NCBI GenBank assembly: GCA_963698165.1
Contig: CAVOPT010000012.1
Coordinates: 124,001-188,000 of the forward strand
Direction of reading: 5' to 3'
Source of the DNA: JAAYUJ01 sp963698165
Lineage (GTDB): Bacteria; Desulfobacterota; Syntrophobacteria; Syntrophobacterales; Syntrophobacteraceae
Length of the DNA: 64,000 nucleotides
A model generated the notes under the pieces. It had not been told where the DNA came from, ran no database searches, and worked only from the letters and a program-made list of their open reading frames with translations. Of the stretch, positions 25,049-34,044 are shown one piece after another (positions within the stretch are counted from its first letter, which is position 1; every line of letters starts with the position of its first letter). A program made the translations under genes and the position numbers.

Positions 25049-25645
25049 TCAAAAATCGATACCGGGTTGAGGCTCGAGGCCTTTCCTGTAGGCGTGCTTC
25101 ACTTCCCGAACTTCGCTCACCGTGTCCGCCAGTTCCACCACTTCCGGATGCGCATCGCGGCCCGTGAGTACCAGATGGGTGAGCGGGGGTTTCAGGCGGA
25201 TGGTCTCGAGCACCTGCTCCAGGTCGAGGAGCTTCAGGTGGAGGGCATTGTTGATCTCATCGAGGATGACGAGACCGTATTCTTGCGACAGGAGTCTTTC
25301 CCGCGCAAGGGCCAGGGCCTGCTGAGCGGCCTGCCGGTGCTCCTGGTGGGAGAAGGGATTCCCCTGGATGCCGCAGAAGCCCATGCCCGCCGGGTAAAAC
25401 TCCACGGCACAGTCGAGCTTCTGAATGCCGTCCCATTCTCCCGAGTAGATGTCCCCCTTCATGAACTGGATCATGCACACCTTCATGCCGTGACCGCATG
25501 CACGAAGGAGCATTCCGAGAGCCGAGGAGGTCTTCCCCTTGCCGTAGCCCGTCAGGACCACGATGAGCCCTACCCGCCTTTCCGGGTCCAAACGGGTGAC
25601 ATCCAACTCAGGATGAAGCCTTTTGACAACCGATTTTCCCACCAT
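25049..25645 (-). CDS. cobO: Corrinoid adenosyltransferase (CobA/BtuR/CobO type)
   Basis: 198-residue enzyme that transfers the adenosyl group of ATP to cob(I)alamin or cob(I)yrinate. The P-loop is LIVVLTGYGKGKTSSALGML. CMIQFMKGDIYSGEWDG, GLVILDEINNAL, VLTGRDAHPEVVELADTVSE and the ending VKHAYRKGLEPQPGIDF are all family hallmarks. The frame is open upstream, but the ATG at 25645 is chosen because GGGAG lies just before it and the preceding gene stops at 25657. It is 11 bases downstream of the peptide-binding-protein gene, so the two are probably cotranscribed. No other cobalamin genes are in the window. Confidence 0.92.
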   Translation of the reverse strand: MVGKSVVKRLHPELDVTRLDPERRVGLIVVLTGYGKGKTSSALGMLLRACGHGMKVCMIQFMKGDIYSGEWDGIQKLDCAVEFYPAGMGFCGIQGNPFSHQEHRQAAQQALALARERLLSQEYGLVILDEINNALHLKLLDLEQVLETIRLKPPLTHLVLTGRDAHPEVVELADTVSEVREVKHAYRKGLEPQPGIDF

Positions 25646-25656
25646 ACCGCTCCCAA

Positions 25657-27270
25657 TCAGGGCTCCACATAGCGCTGGAGCGCCTTCGGAACCCACCACT
25701 CCCTCGGGTACAGTCCCATGGGGTAGACGTTCACGTTCTCAAAACGCCGAGCCACCGCCACCAGGGCCTCGGTCGTGAAGAGAAACGTGTATGGCTGCTC
25801 CTCGTGAAGGATTTCATGGAACCGGTGGTACAACTTCCGTCGTTTCCCGGCGTCGAATTCCTTCCGTGCCTCCTCCATGAGGGCATCTGCCGCCTCGTTC
25901 TTGAACCCCACGAAATTCGACCCCTTGTCCGTCATGGAGGAATGCCACAGCTGATAGGGATCGGTTTCCCACCCGAGGCTCCAGCCCATGGTGCACGCGT
26001 CGAAATTCCTCTCGTCGATGCGCTGGATGAAGACGGCCCATTCGAGCTTTCGGATTTCCATGCGAATCCCCACCTGCTTGAGGTTCTCCTGGAGAATCGT
26101 CGCGAGCTGCTCACCGAATTTGGAGCTCGACGAAATGAGGAACTCGAAGGAAAAAGGGGTCCCATCCCTGTCCAGGATTCCGTCCCCGTCATGATCCTCC
26201 CACCCGGCGGATTTCAGAAGAGCGACGGCGCCGGCCGGATCATAGGGATACGGTTGGATTGCGGCGTTGTACTCGGGGCTTTTGACATAAAACGTCCCTG
26301 TCACAACGGTTCCCAATCCAAAAAGGATTTTCTTGAGCATGGTCTCCCGGTCGATGAGCATGGTCATGGCCCGGCGCACCCGCCGGTCTGAGAAGAGGGG
26401 CCTGCGATTGTTCCACCCCACGTAGCTGTAACTGGGAAGATAGTATTTGAGCTTTTCGAAGTTCTCCTGGAACCGCCTGCTCTGCGTCTGCCTCATCCAT
26501 TGAATGGGACGCAGGCTCATGAGGTCCAGGGCCCCCTGCTTCAGGACCTGCAGTCCCACCGTCGAGTCGGTGATGATCTTGAACACGATGCGGTCCAGGT
26601 GAGGCCGTTCGCCCCAGTAGTCCCCGTTCCGAAGGATGACGATCTCCTTGCCCGTGTCCCACTTCAAAAAGCGATAGGGGCCCGTTCCCATGGGAGCGCG
26701 GCCGATGGGATGCTGGTTGAAGTCGTCCCCTACCCTGAAAACATGAGCAGGCACGATGGGAATCCCGCCGCAGAATTCAAGGGCCCGAAAATAAGGTATG
26801 CGGTACCGGAATCTGACGGTGAAATCATCCAACAACTCGAGCTTTTCGATGTCCTGGTAGTAGTTCCTCAGATGAGCCGAATCCACCTTGGGGTCTCGGA
26901 TCCGTTCGAAGGAAAAGAGGATGTCCCGGGCCGTGAAGGGGTGGCCATCATGCCATTTCACGCCGTGCTTCAGCCGAAAGGTGTAGGTGAGGTGGTCTTC
27001 CGAGATATCCCACGACTCCGCCAATTCAGGAACGAGCTCCAGGCTCTTTTCGTCCCTCTTGACAAGAGACTCATACAGGTACCCGTTGATATTGGAAGCG
27101 TAGGCGTCGGTGGCGGTTATGGGATTGAGAGTCCCGGGCTCGGCCGTGAGGTTGTTGACGAGCCAGTCCCCATCGTCCGGCGAACCGGCGGGGGACCCGA
27201 AAGACGCAACCGGCCGGGCCAAAGCCAGGAAAGCAATGATGAGGATGAACAGAGCCCTCATGGAGCTCAT
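25657..27270 (-). CDS. Peptide/nickel-type ABC transporter substrate-binding protein (family 5)
   Basis: 537-residue periplasmic binding protein. The signal peptide (MRALFILIIAFLALARPVAS) is followed by NNLTAEPGTLNPITATDAYA, YTFRLKHGVKWHDGHPFTAR and DILFSFERIRDPKVDSAHLR. The second lobe shows FSDRRVRRAMTMLIDRETML and AVALLKSAGWEDHDGDGILD, the usual family-5 pattern. The DHDGDGILDRDGTPF part resembles members for oligopeptides or glutathione. No permease or ATPase genes of a Dpp/Opp system are adjacent, so this is an orphan receptor. The start at 27270 (MSSM) is chosen; ATG 27261 is the alternative. A DedA-like gene lies just upstream on the same strand and cobO just downstream. Confidence 0.9.
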   Translation of the reverse strand: MSSMRALFILIIAFLALARPVASFGSPAGSPDDGDWLVNNLTAEPGTLNPITATDAYASNINGYLYESLVKRDEKSLELVPELAESWDISEDHLTYTFRLKHGVKWHDGHPFTARDILFSFERIRDPKVDSAHLRNYYQDIEKLELLDDFTVRFRYRIPYFRALEFCGGIPIVPAHVFRVGDDFNQHPIGRAPMGTGPYRFLKWDTGKEIVILRNGDYWGERPHLDRIVFKIITDSTVGLQVLKQGALDLMSLRPIQWMRQTQSRRFQENFEKLKYYLPSYSYVGWNNRRPLFSDRRVRRAMTMLIDRETMLKKILFGLGTVVTGTFYVKSPEYNAAIQPYPYDPAGAVALLKSAGWEDHDGDGILDRDGTPFSFEFLISSSSKFGEQLATILQENLKQVGIRMEIRKLEWAVFIQRIDERNFDACTMGWSLGWETDPYQLWHSSMTDKGSNFVGFKNEAADALMEEARKEFDAGKRRKLYHRFHEILHEEQPYTFLFTTEALVAVARRFENVNVYPMGLYPREWWVPKALQRYVEP

Positions 27271-27292
27271 GGAACACGCCGCAGCATCATGG

Positions 27293-27919
27293 TTAACTCC
27301 CGGCGGCATGATGGTCACTCGAGCTCCTGCCGGCCCGCATCAGACAATAGTTGAAAAAGACGAACCCGGTGACGAAGACGGCCGTGAGGACAGCGGCGAA
27401 CGTGCCGAAGTAATTGCGCACAAAGTGGGCGACGGTATCGCCGTGGATCTGGAGGAGCCATGCGACGAGGAAAAACCGGAGGCTCCTCGCGGTGGCGGAA
27501 GCCACGAGAAATTGCTTCAGTTCCAGGGAGAACACCCCCGCAGTGATGGTGAAGATCTTGTATGGAAGGGGAAAGAACCCGGCCACCGCTATGGGCCAGA
27601 TCCCGTACCGCTGATAAACCCTTTCCACGGAGCCGATCTTTGCTTCCGACACGAGGCGGTCGAGGAGGGGACGCCCTCCGAACCTGCCGATCCCGTAACC
27701 CAGAACGGCCCCCCCTGCCGAGCTCAACGAACAAAGGCCGGCGTAGAGAGGAGCCTTGGAAGGGTCCATGAAGCAGAGAGCCATGAGAATGAGATCGGGA
27801 AGGACCGGGAGGACAAAGGCCTCGGAAAAGGCGGTCAACGAGAGCACAATCATCCCGTACGGCCCGTGCAGCCAGGACATCAGCCAGGCGGTCAGTGCCT
27901 CGGTTTCCCCGGGCATCAC
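27293..27919 (-). CDS. DedA/VTT-domain membrane protein (YqaA-like)
   Basis: 208-residue inner membrane protein. Hydrophobic segments include YGMIVLSLTAFSEAFVLPVL, LCSLSSAGGAVLGYGIGRFG, IWPIAVAGFFPLPYKIFTIT and AAVLTAVFVTGFVFFNYCLM. The VTT (SNARE-associated) core with a Gly-rich G-Y-G-I-G-R-F-G turn and the AGFFPLPYKIFTI re-entrant segment fit the YqaA branch. Related DedA proteins recycle or flip undecaprenyl phosphate or phospholipid; for this branch the activity is not established. An UppP gene that acts on the same lipid carrier lies 220 bases upstream on the same strand, which is suggestive. The stop is 22 bases before the peptide-binding-protein start. Confidence 0.82.
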   Translation of the reverse strand: MMPGETEALTAWLMSWLHGPYGMIVLSLTAFSEAFVLPVLPDLILMALCFMDPSKAPLYAGLCSLSSAGGAVLGYGIGRFGGRPLLDRLVSEAKIGSVERVYQRYGIWPIAVAGFFPLPYKIFTITAGVFSLELKQFLVASATARSLRFFLVAWLLQIHGDTVAHFVRNYFGTFAAVLTAVFVTGFVFFNYCLMRAGRSSSDHHAAGS

Positions 27920-28138
27920 TCTCGCTCCATTCTCCCGCTTCAGGAAAACACGCTCACGGGAGGGGGGGCTCCCGCTTCACTGAAAACTCACGTCGGAGAG
28001 ACCGCATGGTGAACAATGCGAGCGTGCATCGGGCCCTTGAGCCGGTCTCTCATCGGAGCCATACTTATATCGCCCCAAGGGGCCCCTTTCAATACCTACC
28101 TGGACGAAGGATTCAGGGCACCTTTCTGTCCTGGTTTC

Positions 28139-28957
28139 TTATCTGTGGAGGAAGCTCACGGCGAGACCCACGGCGCCCAGCAGCCAGCAATAAGGGGCAA
28201 AAACAAAAATGCTGCCCTTGCGAACGGTTCTGAGGAGTGCCTTGAGCGTGATGTAGCCGGTCAGGGCCGCGGTCCCTGCCCCCACGAAAACCGGCAGGAA
28301 TTCCATGTGGGTGAAATCCGAATGTCTTCCTTCCAGGACAAACGCACCCAACAGGGCGGGAATGACGAGGAGAAACGAGAAGCGGACCGCCAGGTCGCGT
28401 TCCATGCCAAGGAAGAGCCCGCAGGATATGGTTGCCCCGGACCTCGATATGCCCGGGGCTATGGCAAGCCCCTGCGCGCATCCGATGACGACGGCGTCCG
28501 TCCAGTGCATGCGCCCGATATTTTTAGGGTTCCTCGGGGAGGAATAGCGGGTGAACCACAGGAAAGTGCCCGTGATGAGAAGGTTGATGGAAACCGCGGG
28601 TATCGATGCAAACATGCTCTCCAGGAAATCCTTCGCCAATAATCCGATGAGGGCCGTAGGAATGCTCCCGAGAAAAACAAAGAGAAACGCCCGCTCCTCC
28701 ATCGCCAGCCGGCGTTCCCTTTGGAACAGAGCCAGGGGCAGTCGCAAGCCCCCCAGAACAAAGCCCATGATGTCCTTCCAAAATACAGCAAAGATGGGGA
28801 TGAGGGACCCTATGTGCAGGCATATATCGAAGAACACCTCGGGTTCCTTGAAGCCAAGCATATTCTGGCTGAGAACCAGGTGCCCTGAACTGCTGATGGG
28901 GAAGAACTCGGTCAGTCCCTGCAACGCACCGAGCAAAAAGGCAGACATCACGTCCAT
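28139..28957 (-). CDS. uppP: Undecaprenyl-diphosphate phosphatase (UppP/BacA)
   Basis: 272-residue membrane enzyme that converts undecaprenyl diphosphate to the monophosphate, recycling the carrier for peptidoglycan and glycan synthesis. The family motifs are FLLGALQGLTEFFPISSSGH near the start, with the catalytic Glu and His, and AIAPGISRSGATISCGLFLG with the key Arg, followed by RFSFLLVIPALLGAF. Eight hydrophobic stretches are visible. Length matches the normal 265-280 residues. The start at 28957 (MDVMSAFLLG) gives the standard N-terminus. It is upstream of the DedA-like gene on the same strand. Confidence 0.95.
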   Translation of the reverse strand: MDVMSAFLLGALQGLTEFFPISSSGHLVLSQNMLGFKEPEVFFDICLHIGSLIPIFAVFWKDIMGFVLGGLRLPLALFQRERRLAMEERAFLFVFLGSIPTALIGLLAKDFLESMFASIPAVSINLLITGTFLWFTRYSSPRNPKNIGRMHWTDAVVIGCAQGLAIAPGISRSGATISCGLFLGMERDLAVRFSFLLVIPALLGAFVLEGRHSDFTHMEFLPVFVGAGTAALTGYITLKALLRTVRKGSIFVFAPYCWLLGAVGLAVSFLHR

Positions 28958-29095
28958 GGGCTCAGCTCATTCCTCTCGACTGGATTCACCCGGAGAGCAC
29001 TGCCGGTTTAGGCCAGAAGTCTTGGTTCCCGGCAAATACCGCGGCAGCTCATCTTGAAGCAGTCCATAATTTGGCAGCCAATCTCGATTCACGGC

Positions 29096-29140
29096 AAAAA
29101 AAAACCCCTCTCGTCAAACCGGCAAGAATCGAGAGGGGTT
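29096..29140 (-). terminator. Intrinsic terminator after the 83-residue gene
   Basis: AACCCCTCTCG at 29103-29113 pairs with CGAGAGGGGTT at 29130-29140. On the minus strand the stem is followed by an uninterrupted run of eight to nine T (29096-29104). This is a textbook rho-independent terminator for the gene ending at 29176. Confidence 0.9.
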
Positions 29141-29175
29141 CTCGAAGAACCTCATGCGGCAAAGATCTATACAGC

Positions 29176-29427
29176 TTAAAGACGGCTGACGTCAATCTTC
29201 CTGATGAAACTCTTGATGTCGTTCATCCATCGCTCGATCTGCTCTTCCCTCTCCTGGGCAGCGGCATCGTTTTCCGCGGACTCGGCCGAAACGTCACCAT
29301 GGTTGTGGGGCGGTCCAGGGGCCTCCAGCGAATTCGGCGTGTTTGCCGTACCGGGCATGAGATCATTGTTTTTCAGGTATTCCAGGTTATCCATCACATG
29401 TTCTCCAGAATTCATCGTCTCCTCCAT
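29176..29427 (-). CDS. Small acidic hypothetical protein (83 residues)
   Basis: No family is recognised. The sequence begins MEETMNSGEHVMDNLEYLK, has a flexible Pro/Asn/His-rich middle (LEAPGPPHNHGD) and ends in a charged helix (AAAQEREEQIERWMNDIKSF). It has no Cys, signal peptide or membrane segment. The start at 29427 is preceded by a GGAGA-like site, and a strong intrinsic terminator follows 36 bases after the stop. That supports a real, independently transcribed gene. An alternative start is Met5. Function is unknown. Confidence 0.65.
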   Translation of the reverse strand: MEETMNSGEHVMDNLEYLKNNDLMPGTANTPNSLEAPGPPHNHGDVSAESAENDAAAQEREEQIERWMNDIKSFIRKIDVSRL

Positions 29428-29708
29428 GTTGCGGTGTTCTCTTGAGTAAGCGTGATTCTAATCATGCTCCCATGGCATGTAAAGCTTCGCTCCCAACCCG
29501 CTTTCGACCCAACGGGGCCGGCCATCCTGGCCGCGCTCTCCCCCTCCCCTCCCGTTGACAACCAATTGTGCACCGGGGCAAATCACATTCCTGGAGGACG
29601 GGTGCAATCACGAGTAACTATCGGCAGGATCGTCGAATACTCAAACGGAACACGAAGGGGAGCTGTGAAAACCCCCTCACCCCTTGCAAGTGCGCTCTCG
29701 GCATCGAA
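29428..29708. other. Intergenic region without a recognised gene
   Basis: This 281-base stretch lies between two minus-strand genes. It should contain the promoter of the 83-residue gene, but I see no clear -35/-10 pair. No repeat or RNA was recognised. Confidence 0.4.
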
Positions 29709-30551
29709 TCAGTCAACGCTTTCGGAAAGAACCCCCTCCACCGTGACGGGGTCCCCCGGGAAGAGGCCAAGCAACCGGGACGCGTCTCCATGGTTGACGG
29801 CGATCTCAAGATGGCCGCAGCTTCCCAGAAGAGCCACAGGCGTTCCCCGCGGACCTTCGCTGTAGGTTCCGACGGTTCCCTTGACAGGCATGCCTCCAAC
29901 CAGGACATGCCAATTGCCGCCGGGCCATGCCGCAAGGAGATCTCTCTCTTGCACATTCGTCACGACATTGCCGAACCGGTCCACGTGGATGACTTCTCCC
30001 CGGAGCCCCGCATCCGTTCCGGCAACCGTGACCCAGTCGGAGACGAGGGGGTCATGGAGGGGGCCAAGGTCTTCCAGGGAGACCCCGTTGGCAAGATGGG
30101 CGGCAACGGGAGCAAAGATGTCCCGCCCATGAAAGGTCTTGGAAACCTCGGACCTCCAGGTCCCCTCGTTTTCGAGACTTCGGCATTTCCATCCGGGTTC
30201 GCAGTGAAGAATCCATGAGAAGAGCCCGTTATCCGGACCGATGAACGTGTGTTTCCCGGCCTGCAGTGCAACGGCCTTTCTGGATGACCCCACTCCGGGG
30301 TCTACCACCCCCACGTGGATGCTCCCCGGTGGAAAATATCCGCAGGCGGAATGGAGCACGTAGGCACCGCTTCGAATCTCCCCGGCAGGAACGAGGTGGG
30401 TGATGTCAACCAGGCGAGCCCGCGGGCAGATGCTCAGGATGACTCCCTTCATGGCGCCCACGTAGCCGTCCTCCAACCCGAAATCGGTGAGGAGCGTGAT
30501 GACTGGACCCGATATCCCGTCTCTCTTTTTCGATGATTTCCGGCGTTCCAT
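29709..30551 (-). CDS. SAM hydroxide adenosyltransferase (DUF62/SAM hydrolase)
   Basis: 280-residue protein of the fluorinase/chlorinase-related family that splits S-adenosylmethionine into adenosine and methionine with water. Conserved segments are ITLLTDFGLEDGYVGAMKGV at the start, ARLVDITHLVPAGEIRSGAY, PPGSIHVGVVDPGVGSSRKA, FIGPDNGLFSW and the C-domain IHVDRFGNVVTNV. The catalytic Asp of DxxxxD and the later Arg/His region appear intact. The frame is open upstream, but ATG 30551 follows GGGGAGGACAGG and is chosen. It is divergently placed from the IMPase-like gene, sharing a 275-base intergenic region. Its physiological role is poorly understood in all bacteria. Confidence 0.92.
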   Translation of the reverse strand: MERRKSSKKRDGISGPVITLLTDFGLEDGYVGAMKGVILSICPRARLVDITHLVPAGEIRSGAYVLHSACGYFPPGSIHVGVVDPGVGSSRKAVALQAGKHTFIGPDNGLFSWILHCEPGWKCRSLENEGTWRSEVSKTFHGRDIFAPVAAHLANGVSLEDLGPLHDPLVSDWVTVAGTDAGLRGEVIHVDRFGNVVTNVQERDLLAAWPGGNWHVLVGGMPVKGTVGTYSEGPRGTPVALLGSCGHLEIAVNHGDASRLLGLFPGDPVTVEGVLSESVD

Positions 30552-30826
30552 CCTGTCCTCCCCGTTTCTGAGCACCTCTTTCCGCGACCCCGGCGAAGTG
30601 GATGAATTTTTTAAAGTCACTTCCAGGGGAATCTTCCCGGGATTTTGAACTTGCGACATCCTGATGCTTTGCTAACATAAGTTCCGCTTCGGGCTCTCAA
30701 AACGCACCTGCCGCGCGAGAGAAGAGCGTCCCGATCCCCGAGCGCAACGCTTCGGGAGGGAACGCTGGAAGAAGCAGGCGTCTTTGAGGGTTTGATACCA
30801 TGTCCGCACCCCAATGAGGAGGAGAA

Positions 30827-31630
30827 ATGGACCAGTCAATGAATCCAGACATCGCGGAGTTGACCCGGTTCGCCATGGAGACCGTTCGGCGTGCCGGAGA
30901 GGAGGCCCTTCGTTACTACGGCAAGGGAGACCCCCTCGTGAAGTTCGATGCAGAACTGGTGACCGAAGCGGAGCTGCGCCTCGTGGATTTATTCAGGGAC
31001 CAGCTCGAATTGACCTTCCCGGGGCATGGGGTCTTCGGAGATATGCTGCCCCGCGAGGATTACGTCCACGGCGAAAAGGGCTACCTTTGGGTTTACGACG
31101 CCCTCGATGGGGTCGCCAACTACCAGGCGGGCATTCCCATCTGGGGAATTTCCCTTGCCCTCCTCGAAAACTTCTGGCCCGTTTTCGGGGTGTTCTACAT
31201 GCCCGTGACGAAGGACATCTTTCACGCCCAGGCCGGGCAGAGATCCTATTGGGGCAATGAAGTGATACGGATTCCCGAACCTGGAGACATCGACAACGAG
31301 AGCGTCCTGCTCACCTATTCCAGGTTTCACAACCGTTACCGGTCGTCGTTTCCAGGCAAGATCAGAAACCTGGGATCCACGGGGGCCCACATCTGCTACG
31401 TGGCGAGGGGTCGCGCCGAGGGAGCACTCCTGGCCCACCTGTCCTACCAGGATCTTGCGGCTGCACAGATCATCCTCGAAGCCGCGGGAGGGAAAATCTG
31501 CAAGCTGGACGGATCCGAATTCCATCTCAGCGAATATCTCGAGGAACAGCGGATTGAGGAACATCTCATGGCCGCGGCGCCAGGGGCCCACAAGGCCATC
31601 CACATGTATTTGAAGGACCAGTCGGCCTGA
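30827..31630 (+). CDS. Divergent inositol monophosphatase-like protein
   Basis: 267-residue protein with the IMPase fold. The second metal motif is WVYDALDGVANYQAGIPIWG, in place of the usual DPIDGTTNF. The third is SYQDLAAAQIILEAAGGKIC, with Gln where Trp is usual but with the Asp kept. The first motif, normally GEE, reads VFGDMLPRED, so the Glu ligand may be replaced by Asp. These changes put it outside the SuhB core. It could act on another sugar phosphate or a 3'-phosphoadenosine nucleotide, or have low activity. The start at 30827 follows GAGGAGGAG. It is monocistronic by position. Confidence 0.8.
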   Translation: MDQSMNPDIAELTRFAMETVRRAGEEALRYYGKGDPLVKFDAELVTEAELRLVDLFRDQLELTFPGHGVFGDMLPREDYVHGEKGYLWVYDALDGVANYQAGIPIWGISLALLENFWPVFGVFYMPVTKDIFHAQAGQRSYWGNEVIRIPEPGDIDNESVLLTYSRFHNRYRSSFPGKIRNLGSTGAHICYVARGRAEGALLAHLSYQDLAAAQIILEAAGGKICKLDGSEFHLSEYLEEQRIEEHLMAAAPGAHKAIHMYLKDQSA

Positions 31631-32143
31631 GGCCTCAGTGCCTGCCCAAAGGCAAGGTTTCAATAACTTGAAGTTTGCACCTTCTAATCCCTGGATTTTA
31701 TGGTTCATCGCGGATTGGCGTGAAAATACACGGAGTCGCCCGCAGAGAATTCATCCCCTTGGTGCATAGGGCCTTGTGCCCGTCCTGAACGGCCACAAGG
31801 GGCTATGTTACAGCAGGCATCTATCACGCAAATCCGCGAAGACCCGATTTTATTTGAACCACGAAGGATACAAAGATGTCATTCAGTGAACCGTCGATTC
31901 TGAAGAGATGAGTTTGTCTTTGAGGTCGGTCCTGTTGTACGACTGAGAGAAACATGGAAGTGTTTTATCGCGTTACTCCTTCGTGCTCTCCGTGCACTTC
32001 GTGGTGAAAGGACCGTTGAGTTGACGCCTACGGGCGGAAGCTGGAATCCAGAAAAGCTGCCTGGACCCCGGCTTCCGCCGGGGCGACGATATTTGAATAA
32101 AATCCGGACACACTTTTCTTCGGCTGTGTAATCGGACACGGTC
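31631..32143. other. Long intergenic region with inverted repeats
   Basis: This 513-base stretch between convergent genes has no coding frame. Bases 31856-32012 are bounded by AACCACGAAGGATACAAAG and, in inverted orientation, CTCCGTGCACTTCGTGGTG, so the ends can pair through CCACGAAG/CTTCGTGG. Bases 32040-32092 hold GGAATCCAG and CCCCGGC/GCCGGGG, another pairing block. Both look like intergenic palindromic repeats that may act as transcript ends. Confidence 0.5.
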
Positions 32144-33754
32144 TCAGGCTTTCTTCCCCTTTTCTACCCCCCGCAGGGCCTTTTCCAGCCGATTGCGCGC
32201 GATGCTCAATTCACGCTCCAACTGCTGCAGGGCCGAAGGTGTCAGGGCTTCAGGGGATTCTTCCAGAAGCCTCCCGATTTCTTCACCTTTCGACATGACT
32301 TCAAGGAGATGCCGCTTCAAGGCAGAGACGTCCACCGGCTCCACCGGCGCTTCGGGCAGCACGGGACCCAGGGGGATGACATCCCGCAGGGACGGCACAT
32401 GGGTCGCAAATCCCAGTCTTTCATGGACAAGCCGGGCAAAAGCTTCGCAAGTGCTCTCCTCGCCGTGGATCATATGGACCTGCATAACGGGATTTTCGAA
32501 GTGGCTCAGCCATTCGAGGAGCACCGCTTGATCGGCGTGAGCCGAAAACCCTCCTATGGTGAAGACCCTGGCCCGCACGGCAACGTTTTCACCAAAGATC
32601 CTCACGGCCCTGGCCCCCTCGATGATGCGCCGCCCCAAGGTCCCCTCGGCCTGGAACCCCACGATGACGAGGGATGCGCCCTTCCTCCACAGGTTGTGTT
32701 TGAGGTGGTGCTTGATGCGGCCCGCGGAGCACATGCCGTTGCCGGCAATGACGATGGCCGGCCCCGCCTGCTGATTGATGGCCATGGAATCGTCCGTGGT
32801 CCGCGAAAGCACGAGCTCGGGAAAGCTCAGGGGGTCTCTCCCCCGGTTGACGATTTCCATGGCCTCTTCATCATAGAAGGCCCTCATGCGGCGGAACACC
32901 TCGGTTGCGGCAATGGCGAGGGGACTGTCCAGGTACACGGGAATGGAGGGGATGAGTTTCTCCCGAAGGAATTCCCCGAGGATGTAGAGAATCTCCTGGG
33001 TTCTCGCCACGGCGAAGGCGGGCACCAGGACTTTTTCCCTGTGCTCGTAGCTGTACAGGATCGCTTGCAGCAGCTCCGCCTTGCTCTCTTCGCGGGACTT
33101 GTGATTCCGGTTGCCGTAGGTGGACTCCACCAAGAGGGTGTCCGCCGAGCGAACGGGTGAAGGGTCCCGGACGATGAGCTGTCCTTTGTGCCCAAGGTCT
33201 CCGCTGAAGACGACCTTGTGGGGGGACGGAGCGGAGCCTGCCCACACCTCCAGGATCGATGACCCTAGAATGTGCCCGGCATTGCGAAAGACCACCCGGA
33301 GATCGAGGTCCAGGGTGATCTCCTGGTTTTCGGGGACCGCCTCCAGCAAAGGCAATGCGGCCTCCGCGTCGTACACCGTGTAGAGGGGCTCCACATCCCG
33401 CCGTCCGCGCCTGCGGTTCTTGCGATTCTGCCACTCGGCTTCCATCTCCTGGATGTGGCCCGAATCGAGAAGCAGGAGCTTGGTCAGCTCCACGGTAGGC
33501 GGTGTCCCATAGATCTTTCCCTTGAAGCCGTCGCGGACCAGCTTGGGTATTCGTCCACAGTGGTCCACATGGGCATGTGTGAGAAAGAGTGCCTCGACAT
33601 CCATCGGGTTGAAGCCCCACCCCTCGCGATTGAGGGCCTCCATCTGCTTTCCGCCCTGGAACAACCCGCAGTCCACAAGATACTTTTTCCCGTTGTCCAG
33701 CAGGAAGCAGGAGCCGGTAACCGATCGAACACCCCCGAGACACGTGATTTGCAT
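32144..33754 (-). CDS. MBL-fold beta-CASP RNA nuclease (RNA exonuclease family)
   Basis: 536-residue metallo-beta-lactamase-fold protein. The N-terminus MQITCLGGVRSVTGSCFLLD and the zinc motif LFLTHAHVDHCGRIPKLVRD are followed by NAGHILGSSILEV and VVFSGDLGH. The beta-CASP insert has ADTLLVESTYGNRNH, VLVPAFAVARTQEILYIL and GNGMCSAGRIKHHL, and the final motif is IGGFSAHADQAVLLEW. These mark the group that processes or degrades RNA, related to YSH1/CPSF and RNase J. Residues from about 470 on are a charged helical tail (LERELSIARNRLEKALRGVE). The open frame extends upstream, but AAGGA at 33764-33768 is nine bases from the ATG at 33754. ATG 33760 is an alternative. Confidence 0.92.
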   Translation of the reverse strand: MQITCLGGVRSVTGSCFLLDNGKKYLVDCGLFQGGKQMEALNREGWGFNPMDVEALFLTHAHVDHCGRIPKLVRDGFKGKIYGTPPTVELTKLLLLDSGHIQEMEAEWQNRKNRRRGRRDVEPLYTVYDAEAALPLLEAVPENQEITLDLDLRVVFRNAGHILGSSILEVWAGSAPSPHKVVFSGDLGHKGQLIVRDPSPVRSADTLLVESTYGNRNHKSREESKAELLQAILYSYEHREKVLVPAFAVARTQEILYILGEFLREKLIPSIPVYLDSPLAIAATEVFRRMRAFYDEEAMEIVNRGRDPLSFPELVLSRTTDDSMAINQQAGPAIVIAGNGMCSAGRIKHHLKHNLWRKGASLVIVGFQAEGTLGRRIIEGARAVRIFGENVAVRARVFTIGGFSAHADQAVLLEWLSHFENPVMQVHMIHGEESTCEAFARLVHERLGFATHVPSLRDVIPLGPVLPEAPVEPVDVSALKRHLLEVMSKGEEIGRLLEESPEALTPSALQQLERELSIARNRLEKALRGVEKGKKA

Positions 33755-34044
33755 GAGCATCCATCCTTTCGAGCAAGACGTGACGGTCAGCGCAAGGATC
33801 AACGCCGGAAGCCCTCCTGACGCGTGGCCGCACCGGGTCGAATGAAAGAAGAGGTGCATGACCGACTTGAGGGGGAACGCTTCCGGCAACACGTTTCTTT
33901 TAGGTCCCCCGCTCACCCGTTGGCAAGAGCAAATGCGACACCCGCATTGTCGGCGCCGCTCACCGAAGGTCTTGACAATCTTTCCAGGTGGTGTAGCAAC
34001 AAGTGAGGGCACTCGGAAACGACAAGATGGGAGGACCAGTCGAG

